Numbered from the stretch's first letter, positions 17,143-27,619 are shown. The stretch: 64,000 bases of DNA from Actinacidiphila paucisporea (GCF_900142575.1 NZ_FRBI01000021.1:1459-65458); one strand, 5' to 3'. Translations and numbers: made by a program. The notes: generated by a model from the sequence alone, not told the origin.

Positions 17143-17311
17143 CCTAGGGCCTGTCGTTCGGATCTCCGCGGCGTCGCGGCGCCCGGCACGCACATCTGCC
17201 GCGTTGTCGTCAGTCGACGACGGCTCCGCGTCGCCTCCTTCCTCCGCCTTGCAGCTGCACGCACCAAGCACCGCTCCTTCCTCCACGGAGATCCAAACGA
17301 CAGGCCCTAGG
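17143..17311. mobile_element. MITE-like element with 29-bp terminal inverted repeats
   Basis: The ends 17143-17171 and 17283-17311 are inverted repeats identical at 27 of 29 positions (CCTAGGGCCTGTCGTT then Y then GGATCTCCG). The 169-bp length, the absence of a gene and the CTAG present at both tips fit a non-autonomous element mobilised by a transposase that targets CTAG; the CTAGs may be the target duplication. The right tip supplies the TAG stop of the GH15 gene. The family is not identified. A terminator hairpin is a weaker alternative because the arms are 111 bp apart. Confidence 0.6.
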
Positions 17312-19199
17312 CGCGGAAGGCCCCCGCGGCGGTGAGCCGCAGAGCCGTGTCGATCAGCGGGACGTGGCTGAAGGCCTGCGGGAAGTTGCCGACCTGGCGC
17401 TGGCGGCGCGGGTCCCACTCCTCGGCGAGGAGGCCGAGGTCGTTGCGCAGGTCGAGCAGCTTCTCGAAGAGGCGGCGGGCCTCCTCGACGCGGCCGATCA
17501 TGGCCAGGTCGTCGGCGAGCCAGAAGGAGCAGGCCAGGAAGGCGCCCTCGTCGCCGGGCAGGCCGTCGAGGTTGTCGTCGCCGCTGGTGTCGCCGCTGGA
17601 GGTCGGGTAGCGCAGCACGAAGCCGTCCTCGGTGGACAGCTCCCGCTGGATCGCCTCGATCGTGCCGATGACCCGCTTGTCGTCCGGGGGCAGGAAGCCC
17701 ATCTGCGGGATGAGCAGCAGCGAGGCGTCCAGCTCGCGCGACCCGTAGGACTGCGTGAAGGTGTTCCGCTCGCGGTCGTAGCCCTTCTCGCACACGTCGT
17801 AGTGGATCTCGTCGCGCAGGTCCTTGAGCCGCTCCAGCGGCCCGTCGACCTCGCCGGACTCGATGAGCTTGACGGTGCGGTCGACGGCGACCCAGGCCAT
17901 CACCTTGGAGTGCACGAAGTGCCGGCGGGGGCCGCGTACCTCCCAGATGCCCTCGTCCGGCTCGTTCCAGTGCTTCTCCAGGTAGCGGATCAGCTTGAGC
18001 TGCAGCAGGCTGGCGTAGTCGTTGCGGGCCAGGCCGGTCATGTGGCCCAGGTGCAGCGCCTCGGTGACCTCGCCGTAGACGTCGAGCTGGAGCTGGTGCG
18101 CGGCGCCGTTGCCGATGCGGACCGGGGTGGAGCCCTCGTAGCCGGGCAGCCAGTGCAGCTCGTTCTCGCCCAGCTCGCGCTCGCCGGCGATGCCGTACAT
18201 GATCTGCAGGTTCTCCGGGTCGCCGGCGACCGCCCGCAGCAGCCACTCGCGCCAGGCCTGCGCCTCCTCGCGGTAGCCGGTGCGCAGCAGCGAGGACAGG
18301 GTGATCGCCGCGTCGCGCAGCCAGGTGAAGCGGTAGTCCCAGTTGCGGACCCCGCCGATGTCCTCGGGCAGCGAGGTCGTCGGCGCCGCCACGATGCCGC
18401 CGGTCGGGCCGTACGTCAGCGCCTTGAGGGTGATCAGCGAGCGCACCACGGCCTCGCGGTAGGGCCCGGTGTACGTGCACTGGGCGACCCATGCCCGCCA
18501 GAAGTCCTCGGTCGCGGTGAGCGAGCCCTCCGGGTCGGGCAGCGAGGGCTGCGGCTTGTGCGACGGCTCCCAGCTGATCGTGAAGGCCACCCGGTCGCCG
18601 GGGGCGACGGTGAAGTCGGAGTAGGTGGTCAGGTCCTTGCCGTACGTGTCGACCTCGGTGTCCAGCCACACGGAGTCGGGCCCGGCCACCGCCACCGTGC
18701 GGTCGCCGACCTTGTGCACCCACGGCACCACCTGGCCGTACGCGAACCGCATCCGCAGGGCGGAGCACATCGGCACCCGCCCGCTGACGCCCTCGACGAT
18801 CCTGATGACCTGCGGGGCGCCGTCGCGCGGCGGCATGAAGTCGATGACCCGGACCGTGCCGCGCGGGGTGTCCCATTCGGACTCCAGTACGAGCGAGTCG
18901 CCGCGGTAGCGGCGCCGGGTCGCGGCCGGCGGCTGCTCGCTGCCGCGGTGGGCCGGGCCGAGCCGCCAGAAACCGTGCTGCTCGGTGCCCAGCAGCCCGG
19001 CGAAGACCGCGGGCGAGTCGAAGCGGGGCAGGCACAGCCAGTCGACCGTGCCGTCCCGGCAGACCAGTGCGGCGGTCTGCATATCACCGATGAGTGCGTA
19101 GTCCTCGATACGCCCGGCCACGTGCGACTCCAGTCGAATGACGGCGCCGCCCCAATGCCTGGGACGGTCTTGCGGTCTGGGGATATTCGACGAGCTCAT
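17307..19199 (-). CDS. Glycoside hydrolase family 15 protein (glucoamylase/trehalase-like)
   Basis: The 630-residue cytoplasmic protein has the actinobacterial GH15 layout. An N-terminal beta-sandwich begins RIEDYALIGDMQTAALVCRD, and an (alpha/alpha)6 barrel carries RNWDYRFTWLRDAA. The barrel ends with EEWDPRRQRQVGNFPQAFSH, which holds the catalytic-base region. Related mycobacterial GH15 enzymes are trehalases, so trehalose is a possible substrate as well as alpha-glucans. ATG 19199 begins MSSSNIPRP; no clear ribosome binding site is seen, and upstream in-frame sequence is unconserved. The last codon and TAG lie inside the right end of the MITE-like element. Confidence 0.87.
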   Translation of the reverse strand: MSSSNIPRPQDRPRHWGGAVIRLESHVAGRIEDYALIGDMQTAALVCRDGTVDWLCLPRFDSPAVFAGLLGTEQHGFWRLGPAHRGSEQPPAATRRRYRGDSLVLESEWDTPRGTVRVIDFMPPRDGAPQVIRIVEGVSGRVPMCSALRMRFAYGQVVPWVHKVGDRTVAVAGPDSVWLDTEVDTYGKDLTTYSDFTVAPGDRVAFTISWEPSHKPQPSLPDPEGSLTATEDFWRAWVAQCTYTGPYREAVVRSLITLKALTYGPTGGIVAAPTTSLPEDIGGVRNWDYRFTWLRDAAITLSSLLRTGYREEAQAWREWLLRAVAGDPENLQIMYGIAGERELGENELHWLPGYEGSTPVRIGNGAAHQLQLDVYGEVTEALHLGHMTGLARNDYASLLQLKLIRYLEKHWNEPDEGIWEVRGPRRHFVHSKVMAWVAVDRTVKLIESGEVDGPLERLKDLRDEIHYDVCEKGYDRERNTFTQSYGSRELDASLLLIPQMGFLPPDDKRVIGTIEAIQRELSTEDGFVLRYPTSSGDTSGDDNLDGLPGDEGAFLACSFWLADDLAMIGRVEEARRLFEKLLDLRNDLGLLAEEWDPRRQRQVGNFPQAFSHVPLIDTALRLTAAGAFRA

Positions 19200-19546
19200 G
19201 ATCCGGGAGCGGGCGGGATGGTGCCGTGCCGGCCGGCTCGCATCAATGCGTCCGTGCAGGATACGTCGTCCGGGTGTGCGGATGTGCGTGTCTCTGCGAT
19301 CTTCGCCGGCCCTTTCCGGGTGCGTTCCGGGCACATCGGGTCCCGTTCCGGGCCTGTCGTGCCGCCGCTGCGCCGCTGTCACGGCGCGGTCGCGGCGCAC
19401 CGGGCACGCGCCGCCTGCCGAAGCCGCCCGGCACCGCTGATACCCTGGTAGCCCGTGGGCCGGTGGGCTGAACCACTGAACCGCCGCGACGGCGCTCCCC
19501 GACGAGCCCGTCCCGACCCTCACCTCGCGACCACGGGAGCCCCCTC
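19200..19546. other. Divergent intergenic region, GH15/pyrG
   Basis: This 347-bp gap has no credible gene. TACCCT at 19441-19446 is a possible -10 element for pyrG, about 100 nt before its start, but no matching -35 hexamer is convincing. CTP synthase leaders can carry pyrimidine-responsive attenuation in other phyla; no terminator/antiterminator pair was recognised here. Confidence 0.35.
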
Positions 19547-21199
<1,653 letters not shown>

Positions 21200-21225
21200 G
21201 ACACCCCATTCCTGGAAGGCGCAGC

Positions 21226-21849
21226 ATGATCGAGGACACCCCGGAGGAGTGGCGGGTCACGGCCACGTCCACGCCCTTCACCGGCAAGAAGACCAGCGTC
21301 CGCACGGACGAGGTGGTCATGCCCGACGGGAGCACGGCGACCCGCGACTACCAGGTCCACCCCGGTTCTGTCGCCGTCGTCGCGCTCGACGACCAGGACC
21401 GGGTGCTGGTGCTGCGCCAGTACCGGCACCCGGTGCGGCAGCGGCTCTGGGAGATCCCGGCCGGCCTGCTCGACGTCCCCGGCGAGAACCCGCTGCACGC
21501 GGCCCAGCGCGAGCTGTACGAGGAGGCGCACGTCAAGGCCGAGGACTGGCGGGTGCTCATCGACGTCTACACCACCCCCGGCGGGTGCGACGAGGCCGTC
21601 CGCGTCTTCCTGGCCCGCGGCATCTCCGAGGCCGAGGGCGACCGCTTCGAGGTCTCGGACGAGGAGGCGGACATGGAGATGGCCCGCGTCCCCCTCGCCG
21701 ACCTCGTCCACGGCGCCCTGGCCGGCGCCCTCCACAACAACTGCCTGGCCGTCGGCGTACTGGCCCTGCGGGCGGCCCAGACGGGCGACGGCCTCGACGC
21801 CCTCCGCCCGCCCGAGGCGCCATGGCCGGCCCGCCCCTTCACCCCGTAG
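21226..21849 (+). CDS. NUDIX hydrolase (ADP-ribose pyrophosphatase type)
   Basis: The 207-residue protein has the ADP-ribose pyrophosphatase layout with LVLRQYRHPVRQRLWEIPAG before the NUDIX box. The box reads GLLDVPGE then seven residues then RELYEEAHV. The metal-binding RELYEE is intact, but there is one extra residue between the box Gly and Glu, and His replaces the usual final Gly. It probably hydrolyses ADP-ribose or a related nucleoside diphosphate compound. ATG 21226 has GGAAGG at 21214-21219. Pairing with pyrG is common in streptomycetes. Confidence 0.9.
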   Translation: MIEDTPEEWRVTATSTPFTGKKTSVRTDEVVMPDGSTATRDYQVHPGSVAVVALDDQDRVLVLRQYRHPVRQRLWEIPAGLLDVPGENPLHAAQRELYEEAHVKAEDWRVLIDVYTTPGGCDEAVRVFLARGISEAEGDRFEVSDEEADMEMARVPLADLVHGALAGALHNNCLAVGVLALRAAQTGDGLDALRPPEAPWPARPFTP

Positions 21850-21993
21850 GCGCCGAAAGTCCTCCCACCTGCCACCGCATGGGGCTGCCCGCCCTAGGGG
21901 TGCTGCCCCTTGCGGTGCGTTGCTTTCTTTCCCGCCTTGCCGGCGGACCGGCCCTGTGATCGTCACAGAACGGGGCTGCCACCTCAGCGGCGC

Positions 21994-22035
21994 GTGGGGG
22001 TACCCCCAGGTGCAGCTCTGGGGGAGAACTGCGCG
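21994..22035 (+). repeat. Dispersed intergenic hairpin repeat, copy 2
   Basis: GTGGGGGTACCCCCAG then GTGCAGCT then CTGGGGG followed by AGAACTGCGCG matches copy 1 with two substitutions in the loop and spacer. It lies in the 370-bp gap 21850-22219 after the NUDIX gene. Nothing else recognisable was seen in that gap. Confidence 0.8.
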
Positions 22036-22219
22036 CCCAGCCACGGTGACGCGAAGGGCGCGGCTCCGCCGCAAGGGCACCCGGCTGCGCGAAAGGCGGC
22101 TGCGCCGCCCGGGCGGCGGGACCGGCGTCAACTACGCTCGTCGCCGTAGCGGCAAAGGCGACGGCGGCGCCGTTGCCGAGACGCGGCGACCAGGACCGAC
22201 CGAGCCGGGAGCGTGGCCC

Positions 22220-24229
22220 GTGACAGAGCAGTCCCTCCGCTCGGACCCTGCAGGCCCGCGCCCCGGCGACGGCGGGGTCGTCGTCCTTCCCGGCGTGCCG
22301 GCGAATTTCGTCGGGCGGGAGAGAGAACTGGCCGAGCTGCTCGCCGACATCGACAGGCCCGGTCTCGGCAGCGGTACGCCGACGGCCGCGCGGGTGCTGC
22401 TGGTGGCCGGACGGCCCGGGACGGGCCGCACCGCGCTGGCGTTGCGGCTCGCCGCCGAGGTGGCCGAGCGCTATCCCGACGGCCGCTTCTTCGTCCGGCT
22501 GACCAGCGCGGAGGGCACGCCGGTGCCGGTCGAGCAGGTCGCCCGCGGGTTGCAGCGGGCGCTGGGCGGCCCGCAGGCCGCCCGGCGGCGGCTGCTGCTC
22601 GTGCTCGACGACGTGGTGCAGGCCGGACAGCTGGCCGCGCTGCTGCCCGACTCGCCCGACAGCCTGGTCGTGGCCACCTCGGGCGGCCCGCTGTCCGGCG
22701 TCCCCGACGTACGCCCCTGCACGCTCGGCGGGCTCGACACCCCGGCCGCCGTACAGCTGCTGGCGGCGACCCTCGGTGCCACCCGCGTCAGCTGCGACCC
22801 GCGCGGCGCGGAGACCCTGGTGCAGGAACTCGCCGGCCACCCCACCGCCCTCCACCTGACCGCCGCCTGGCTGGCCGCCCGGCCCGGCCTCTCCTTCGCC
22901 GACACGACCACCCGCCTTCGCGCCATCCCCGCCACGCCCCCTGCTGCCCGCGTGCCCCGCCCGGCCGGGGAGATGCCGCAGGCCGCCGCCGACCGCTACC
23001 AGCCCGCGGCGGGCGAGCTGGTGCGGGCTTTCCGGCTGGCCTATGACGCCTTGCCCGGCGCGGCCGCGCGGATGTTGCGGCTGCTGGTGCTCGCGCCCGC
23101 CGGGGTCGTGGACGCGCAGGGGGCGTCGGCGCTGGCCGGGTGCGCGGTGGACGCGGCGGAGGCGGCGCTGGGGGATTTCGTACGGGGCGGCCTGGTGGCC
23201 GGCGGGGGGTCGCTCCACCGGGTGCCTGGGTGCCTGGAGCCGATGCTGGCCGGGCTGCTCGCGGAGGCGGAGCGGCCGGAGGAGGTGCGGCTGGCACGGG
23301 CCAGGATGCTGGAGCGGACGGTGCGGCTGCTGCTGTCGTGCCGGGCGGCGCTGGCCCGGGAGCCGGTGGAGGAGGGGATGCCGCGGGCTCTGCGGTTCGA
23401 CACCGCCCAGGCGGCAGCCGGGTGGCTGGAGTCGCGGCTGCCCGCCCTGCTGGCCGCCGCGCGCTCCGCGGTCGCCGACGGCGAGCTGGACACGCTCGCC
23501 CGCCGCCTGGTGGCCGCCCTGGTCCGCGCGCTGGCCGCCTTCCCGGGCGGTGACGCGATGGCCGCCGAGCGCTACGAGCTGCACTCCCTGGTACTGGACG
23601 TCGCCGAGCGCCGCGGACTGGTCCGCGAAAAGGCCGCCGCCTTGATAAACCTCGGCGATCTGGACGCCGCCGCGGGCCGTACCGACCGCGCCCTGGACCG
23701 CTACCGCGTCGCTCTGGACGCGGCCCGCGCCTGCGACGACCGGCAGGCCGAGGGCCGCGTCCTGGAGGCGCTGGGCGGTACGTATCTTGAGCGGCGCGAT
23801 CCGGGCCGCGCCTTCGACTGGTACGGGCGGGCCCTCGCCTTGCGCCAGGCCGGCGGAGAACTCGCCGACCAGGCCAGGCTGCACGGCAGGATCGGCACCC
23901 TGCTGGCGTACACCGGCCAGTACGGCCCCGCGCTGCGCGCCTGGCGTACGGCCGCCGGCATCAGCAAGCGGCTGGGCGACCTGCCGGCGCAGGCCCGCGC
24001 CCTGGCCGAGGCGGCCCGGGTCCAGGAGTCCGCCGGTCGCCCCGACGACGCGGTGCGCAGCTGCCGTGACGCGCTGTACTGGGCGCGGCAGGCGGCCGAC
24101 CGCCGACTGGAGGCGGCGCTGCTGCTGCGGCTCGCCGACCTCCTGGACCGGCTCGGCGACCCGGAGGGCGCCAGGTTGCAGCGCGAGGCGGCGAAGGGCC
24201 TGTTCAGCCGGGGTGCGCAGCCCGGCTGA
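22220..24229 (+). CDS. STAND-type NB-ARC/TPR protein without effector domain
   Basis: The 669-residue protein begins with a STAND NTPase. VPANFVGRERELAEL is the linker before the P-loop, VAGRPGTGRTALALRLA is the Walker A position, and RRLLLVLDDVVQ is Walker B. Winged-helix-like and TPR segments fill the second half (DLDAAAGRTDRALDRYRVAL, GRIGTLLAYTGQYGPALRAW). This resembles the ATPase and TPR part of AfsR/SARP-like regulators without the DNA-binding N-terminus. The Walker A lysine is Arg, so ATP hydrolysis may be weak or absent. GTG 22220 follows GGGAG at 22207-22211. No partner gene is adjacent; ald follows after 218 bp. Confidence 0.82.
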   Translation: MTEQSLRSDPAGPRPGDGGVVVLPGVPANFVGRERELAELLADIDRPGLGSGTPTAARVLLVAGRPGTGRTALALRLAAEVAERYPDGRFFVRLTSAEGTPVPVEQVARGLQRALGGPQAARRRLLLVLDDVVQAGQLAALLPDSPDSLVVATSGGPLSGVPDVRPCTLGGLDTPAAVQLLAATLGATRVSCDPRGAETLVQELAGHPTALHLTAAWLAARPGLSFADTTTRLRAIPATPPAARVPRPAGEMPQAAADRYQPAAGELVRAFRLAYDALPGAAARMLRLLVLAPAGVVDAQGASALAGCAVDAAEAALGDFVRGGLVAGGGSLHRVPGCLEPMLAGLLAEAERPEEVRLARARMLERTVRLLLSCRAALAREPVEEGMPRALRFDTAQAAAGWLESRLPALLAAARSAVADGELDTLARRLVAALVRALAAFPGGDAMAAERYELHSLVLDVAERRGLVREKAAALINLGDLDAAAGRTDRALDRYRVALDAARACDDRQAEGRVLEALGGTYLERRDPGRAFDWYGRALALRQAGGELADQARLHGRIGTLLAYTGQYGPALRAWRTAAGISKRLGDLPAQARALAEAARVQESAGRPDDAVRSCRDALYWARQAADRRLEAALLLRLADLLDRLGDPEGARLQREAAKGLFSRGAQPG

Positions 24230-24314
24230 CGCCCCGGCCCACTTGCCGCCCGCAACCCCTTGCCAGCCTACGAAACTGCCAATGCTCTGCCGGAAACCAG
24301 CCACTTTGTAAGGC

Positions 24315-24342
24315 TGGACAGCAGCTCTTCCTTCACTAGACT
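24315..24342 (+). promoter_or_regulatory. Candidate promoter of ald
   Basis: TGGACA at 24315-24320 and TAGACT at 24337-24342 are separated by 16 bp and resemble a vegetative promoter. The start would give a leader of about 100 nt, in which TCGTGT and ACACGA form an inverted repeat at 24380-24397 that could be an operator. Confidence 0.5.
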
Positions 24343-24379
24343 GGGCGTGGCCGCACACAACGCGGTCAGGTCCGACGTG

Positions 24380-24397
24380 TCGTGTCAATCCACACGA
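24380..24397. promoter_or_regulatory. Inverted repeat in the ald leader
   Basis: TCGTGT, a 6-nt spacer CAATCC and ACACGA form a symmetric site about 50 bp before the ald start. It could be bound by a dimeric regulator; which one is unknown. A small hairpin is the alternative. Confidence 0.35.
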
Positions 24398-24447
24398 TGT
24401 CAGGACGATCCAGCCGGTTATCCCTGAGTGCAAGGACCGTGATCGAC

Positions 24448-25563
24448 GTGAAGGTGGGCATCCCCCGCGAGGTCAAGAACAACGAGTTCCGCGTGGCCAT
24501 CACCCCGGCCGGCGTGCACGAGCTCGTACGAGGCGGACACCAGGTCCTCGTCGAGGAGGGCGCGGGCGGCGGTTCGTCCATTCCCGACGCCGAGTACGTC
24601 GCGGCCGGCGCCGCCATCCTCGGCACCGCCGACGAGGTGTGGGCGGCGGCCGACCTGCTGCTCAAGGTCAAGGAGCCGGTCGCCGAGGAATACCACCGGC
24701 TGCGCAAGGGCCAGACCCTCTTCACGTACCTGCACCTCGCGGCCTCCCGCGAGTGCACCGACGCGCTGCTGGAGTCCGGCACCACCGCGATCGCGTACGA
24801 GACGGTCGAGACCGCCGACCGCCGGCTGCCGCTGCTCGCCCCGATGTCCGAGGTCGCGGGCCGGCTCGCCCCGCAGGTCGGCGCCTACCACCTGATGCGC
24901 TCGGCCGGCGGCCGCGGCGTGCTGCCCGGCGGGGTGCCCGGCGTGCGGTCGGGGCGGGCCGTCGTCATCGGCGCCGGCGTCTCCGGCTGGCACGCCACCA
25001 CCATCGCGCTCGGGCTCGGCTTCCACGTCACGCTGCTCGACAAGGACGTCAACAAGCTGCGCGAGGCCGACAAGGTGTTCGGCAACCGGGTGCAGACCAT
25101 CGCGTCCAACGCCCTCGCCCTCGAACAGGCCGTGCTGGACGCCGACCTGGTCGTCGGCGCGGTGCTGGTCCCGGGCGCCAAGGCGCCCAAGCTGGTCACC
25201 AACGAGCTGGTCTCGCGCATGAAGCCGGGCGCCGTGCTGGTGGACATCGCGATCGACCAGGGCGGCTGCTTCGAGGACTCCCGGCCGACCACCCACGCGG
25301 AACCGACCTTCACCGTCCACGAGTCGGTCTTCTACTGCGTGGCCAACATGCCCGGCGCGGTGCCCAACACCTCGACCTACGCGCTCACCAACGCCACCCT
25401 GCCGTACGTCGTTGAGCTGGCCGACCGCGGCTGGCGCGAGGCGCTGCGCCGCGACCCGGCGCTCGCGCTCGGCCTCAACGCCCATGAGGGACAGGTCGTT
25501 TACGGTCCGGTCGCCGACGCGCACGGACTCGATTCGGTCGAACTGCACACACTGCTTGGCTGA
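24448..25563 (+). CDS. ald: Alanine dehydrogenase
   Basis: The 371-residue enzyme interconverts L-alanine with pyruvate and ammonia using NAD. It starts MKVGIPREVKNNEFRVAITP, contains the active-site region LFTYLHLAAS, the Rossmann loop VVIGAGVSGWHATTIALGLG, and MPGAVPNTSTYALTNATLP near the end. The length equals the usual 371 when GTG 24448 is used. GTG 24439 would add MID in front but has AAGGA only 2 nt away, whereas 24448 has a normal spacing. It is probably monocistronic, ending at hairpin structures before parA. Confidence 0.94.
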   Translation: MKVGIPREVKNNEFRVAITPAGVHELVRGGHQVLVEEGAGGGSSIPDAEYVAAGAAILGTADEVWAAADLLLKVKEPVAEEYHRLRKGQTLFTYLHLAASRECTDALLESGTTAIAYETVETADRRLPLLAPMSEVAGRLAPQVGAYHLMRSAGGRGVLPGGVPGVRSGRAVVIGAGVSGWHATTIALGLGFHVTLLDKDVNKLREADKVFGNRVQTIASNALALEQAVLDADLVVGAVLVPGAKAPKLVTNELVSRMKPGAVLVDIAIDQGGCFEDSRPTTHAEPTFTVHESVFYCVANMPGAVPNTSTYALTNATLPYVVELADRGWREALRRDPALALGLNAHEGQVVYGPVADAHGLDSVELHTLLG

Positions 25564-25570
25564 TAGCGAC

Positions 25571-25590
25571 ACGCCGTGTCGACACGGCGT
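25571..25590. promoter_or_regulatory. 20-bp perfect palindrome after ald
   Basis: ACGCCGTGTCGACACGGCGT is its own reverse complement with no loop, 8 bp past the ald stop. The lack of a loop and of a T tract argues against a plain terminator and for a protein site. The motif CGACAC recurs at 25567, 25580 and on the other strand at 25576, and again at 25677 and 25722. Confidence 0.5.
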
Positions 25591-25598
25591 CAACACCG

Positions 25599-25644
25599 CA
25601 CCTCCGGCCGGGTCTTGCGACGTCAGGACCCGGCCGTTCAGGTG
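25599..25644 (+). terminator. Hairpin after ald
   Basis: GGCCGGGTC (25606-25614) pairs with GACCCGGCC (25627-25635) across a 12-nt loop, and CACCT/AGGTG extends the stem outward. No U tract follows, which is usual in high-GC actinobacteria. It probably ends the ald transcript. Confidence 0.55.
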
Positions 25645-25707
25645 CTTACGCCCTTGACAGCCGGGTGTTCGGTTGCCGACACATCATGCCGTGTCCGGCG
25701 GATTGTG

Positions 25708-25737
25708 TTGCTGTGAACCACCGACACGCCATAGAGT
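25708..25737 (+). promoter_or_regulatory. Candidate promoter of the parA-scpAB operon
   Basis: TTGCTG at 25708-25713 and TAGAGT at 25732-25737 are 18 bp apart. A transcript starting near 25745 would have a leader of about 65 nt up to GTG 25809. A TTGACA at 25654-25659 has no convincing -10 partner. Confidence 0.45.
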
Positions 25738-25808
25738 CGCGAATCGTCGGCTGTAGTCACGCTGACCTGTCTAGAAGTTTCCTGGTCACCAAGGAGGTAA
25801 GACGACTT

Positions 25809-26897
25809 GTGAATGAGTCGACATTTGCTCCCGGGGGTGGTCAACCAGGAATGACCGTCGGTTCCGTCGCGGTCCGCACCTTCGAGTCCCGCAGAGCCGA
25901 GACGACCACAGAGACGCGACCTGCTTCCGCCATGGCGCCTTTCAACGACGACAACGACCTGCAGGACGGTCAGTTCTACGACCCCGACGCGGAGTACGAG
26001 CCCGATCCGGAGTACGCCGCGACGCTCGCCCCCGACGCGGCCCGCCAGCGCCGTGAACGCGTCGGCCCCACCGGCCGGCCGCTGCCCTACTTCCCGATCC
26101 CCAACCCGCTCACCGACCACGGTCCGGCGAAGATCGTCGCGATGTGCAACCAGAAGGGCGGGGTCGGCAAGACCACCTCGACCATCAACCTGGGCGCCGC
26201 GCTGGCCGAGTACGGCCGCCGGGTGCTGCTGGTCGACTTCGACCCGCAGGGAGCGCTGTCCGTCGGACTCGGCGTCAACCCGATGGAACTGGACATCACC
26301 GTCTACAACCTGCTGATGGAGCGCGGGCTCGCGGCGGACGAGGTGCTGCTCAAGACCGCGGTGCCGGGCATGGACCTGCTGCCCAGCAACATCGACCTGT
26401 CGGCCGCCGAGGTGCAGCTGGTCAGCGAGGTGGCCAGGGAGTCGACCCTGCAGCGCGCCCTCAAGCCGCTGATGGCCGACTACGACTACATCGTGATCGA
26501 CTGCCAGCCCTCGCTCGGCCTGCTCACCGTCAACGCGCTCACCGCCGCGCACTCGGTGATCGTGCCGCTGGAGTGCGAGTTCTTCGCGCTGCGCGGGGTC
26601 GCGCTGCTCACCGAGACCATCGAGAAGGTCCGCGAGCGGCTCAACCCGGAACTCGAACTCGACGGCATCCTCGCCACCATGTACGACTCGCGGACCGTGC
26701 ACAGCCGCGAGGTGCTGGCCCGCGTGGTCGAGGCCTTCGACGAGCACGTCTTCCACACCGTGATCGGCAGGACCGTGCGCTTCCCGGAGACCACCGTGGC
26801 CGGCGAGCCGATCACCACCTACGCCTCCAACTCCGTCGGCGCCGCCGCGTATCGCCAACTCGCCAGGGAGGTGCTCGCCCGGTGCCACGCCGAGTGA
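25809..26897 (+). CDS. ParA-family ATPase
   Basis: The 362-residue protein has a flexible acidic N-terminus of about 100 residues (FYDPDAEYEPDPEYAATL) followed by a Walker-type ParA domain. That domain has the deviant P-loop NQKGGVGKTTSTINLGAAL, the switch region VDFDPQGALSVGLG and the Walker B IDCQPSLGLLTVNAL. Such ATPases position DNA or protein cargo on the nucleoid. It is not the oriC-proximal ParA, since no ParB gene follows; a ribbon-helix-helix-like gene and scpAB do. GTG 25809 has AAGGAGG at 25791-25797, 11 nt upstream. The stop overlaps the next start by 4 bp. Confidence 0.9.
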   Translation: MNESTFAPGGGQPGMTVGSVAVRTFESRRAETTTETRPASAMAPFNDDNDLQDGQFYDPDAEYEPDPEYAATLAPDAARQRRERVGPTGRPLPYFPIPNPLTDHGPAKIVAMCNQKGGVGKTTSTINLGAALAEYGRRVLLVDFDPQGALSVGLGVNPMELDITVYNLLMERGLAADEVLLKTAVPGMDLLPSNIDLSAAEVQLVSEVARESTLQRALKPLMADYDYIVIDCQPSLGLLTVNALTAAHSVIVPLECEFFALRGVALLTETIEKVRERLNPELELDGILATMYDSRTVHSREVLARVVEAFDEHVFHTVIGRTVRFPETTVAGEPITTYASNSVGAAAYRQLAREVLARCHAE

Positions 26898-27619
26898 CCA
26901 TGCCGGGCGCCGACGAGCTGTTCCGGACCACCGGGGGTGCGGCGCTTCAGGCACCGCAGCCCCGGCAGCAGCCGCAGCAGCACGCCGGTGGCGAGCCGCG
27001 CGAGCCGCAGGGCGACGCGCGGCCGCGGTCCGGGCAGGAGCCGGGCCGGGACGGCGAGGCGGCGCAGGGCGACCCCGACACGGCCGGCGACGGCCAGGAC
27101 CGCGGCGGCAAGGACCAGGGCGGCACCGCGGAGCACGGCGGCCGGGACGTCCCCGGGGGCCGCAGGCCGCTCGGCGGCGCGGGCACCGCGGCAGCCGGTT
27201 CCAGCGGGGGCACGGCGACCGCCACCGTCAACGGCAGCTCCACGGCGCCTTCGCACCCGCACGTGCCGGCACAGCAGCCGTACGCGCCCTCGACGGCCGC
27301 ACAGCACCCCCTCCCCCCGCCGGTCACCGCGCAGCCGCCGCAGGCCCAGCCAGGGCCGCAGCAGGGCGCGGCCCGGCGCAAGGCACCCCGGCAGAACCGC
27401 CGCCCCAGCGGGCGCGAGCGGCACGACGAGAAGATCACCGTCTACGTGTCGGCCGAGGAGCTGATGGACCTGGAGCACGCCCGGCTGGTGCTGCGCGGCG
27501 AGCACGGCCTGGCCATCGACCGGGGCCGGATCGTCCGCGAGGCGGTGGCCGTGGTGCTCGCCGACCTGGAGTCGCGAGGCGACGCCAGCATTCTCGTACG
27601 CAGGCTCCGCGGGCGCTGA
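26894..27619 (+). CDS. Ribbon-helix-helix-like protein with long disordered arm, ParA partner candidate
   Basis: The 241-residue protein has about 170 residues rich in Gln, Gly, Pro and Ala and then a basic linker (RRKAPRQNRRPSGRERHDE). A compact C-terminal domain follows: KITVYVSAEELMDLEHARLV, then AIDRGRIVREAVAVVLADLE. A short strand plus two helices with the phrase VREAVAVVLADLE is the pattern of RHH (CopG/MetJ-like) DNA-binding domains. I do not recognise a named family. GTG 26894 overlaps the parA stop (GTGA); ATG 26900 is the alternative. Its place between parA and scpA suggests a segregation role. Confidence 0.75.
   Translation: MTMPGADELFRTTGGAALQAPQPRQQPQQHAGGEPREPQGDARPRSGQEPGRDGEAAQGDPDTAGDGQDRGGKDQGGTAEHGGRDVPGGRRPLGGAGTAAAGSSGGTATATVNGSSTAPSHPHVPAQQPYAPSTAAQHPLPPPVTAQPPQAQPGPQQGAARRKAPRQNRRPSGRERHDEKITVYVSAEELMDLEHARLVLRGEHGLAIDRGRIVREAVAVVLADLESRGDASILVRRLRGR

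Noticed and set aside
17143-17311. Treating the inverted repeat only as a terminator
   Set aside because: The arms are 29 bp long but separated by 111 bp and end in CTAG, which fits a mobile element better.
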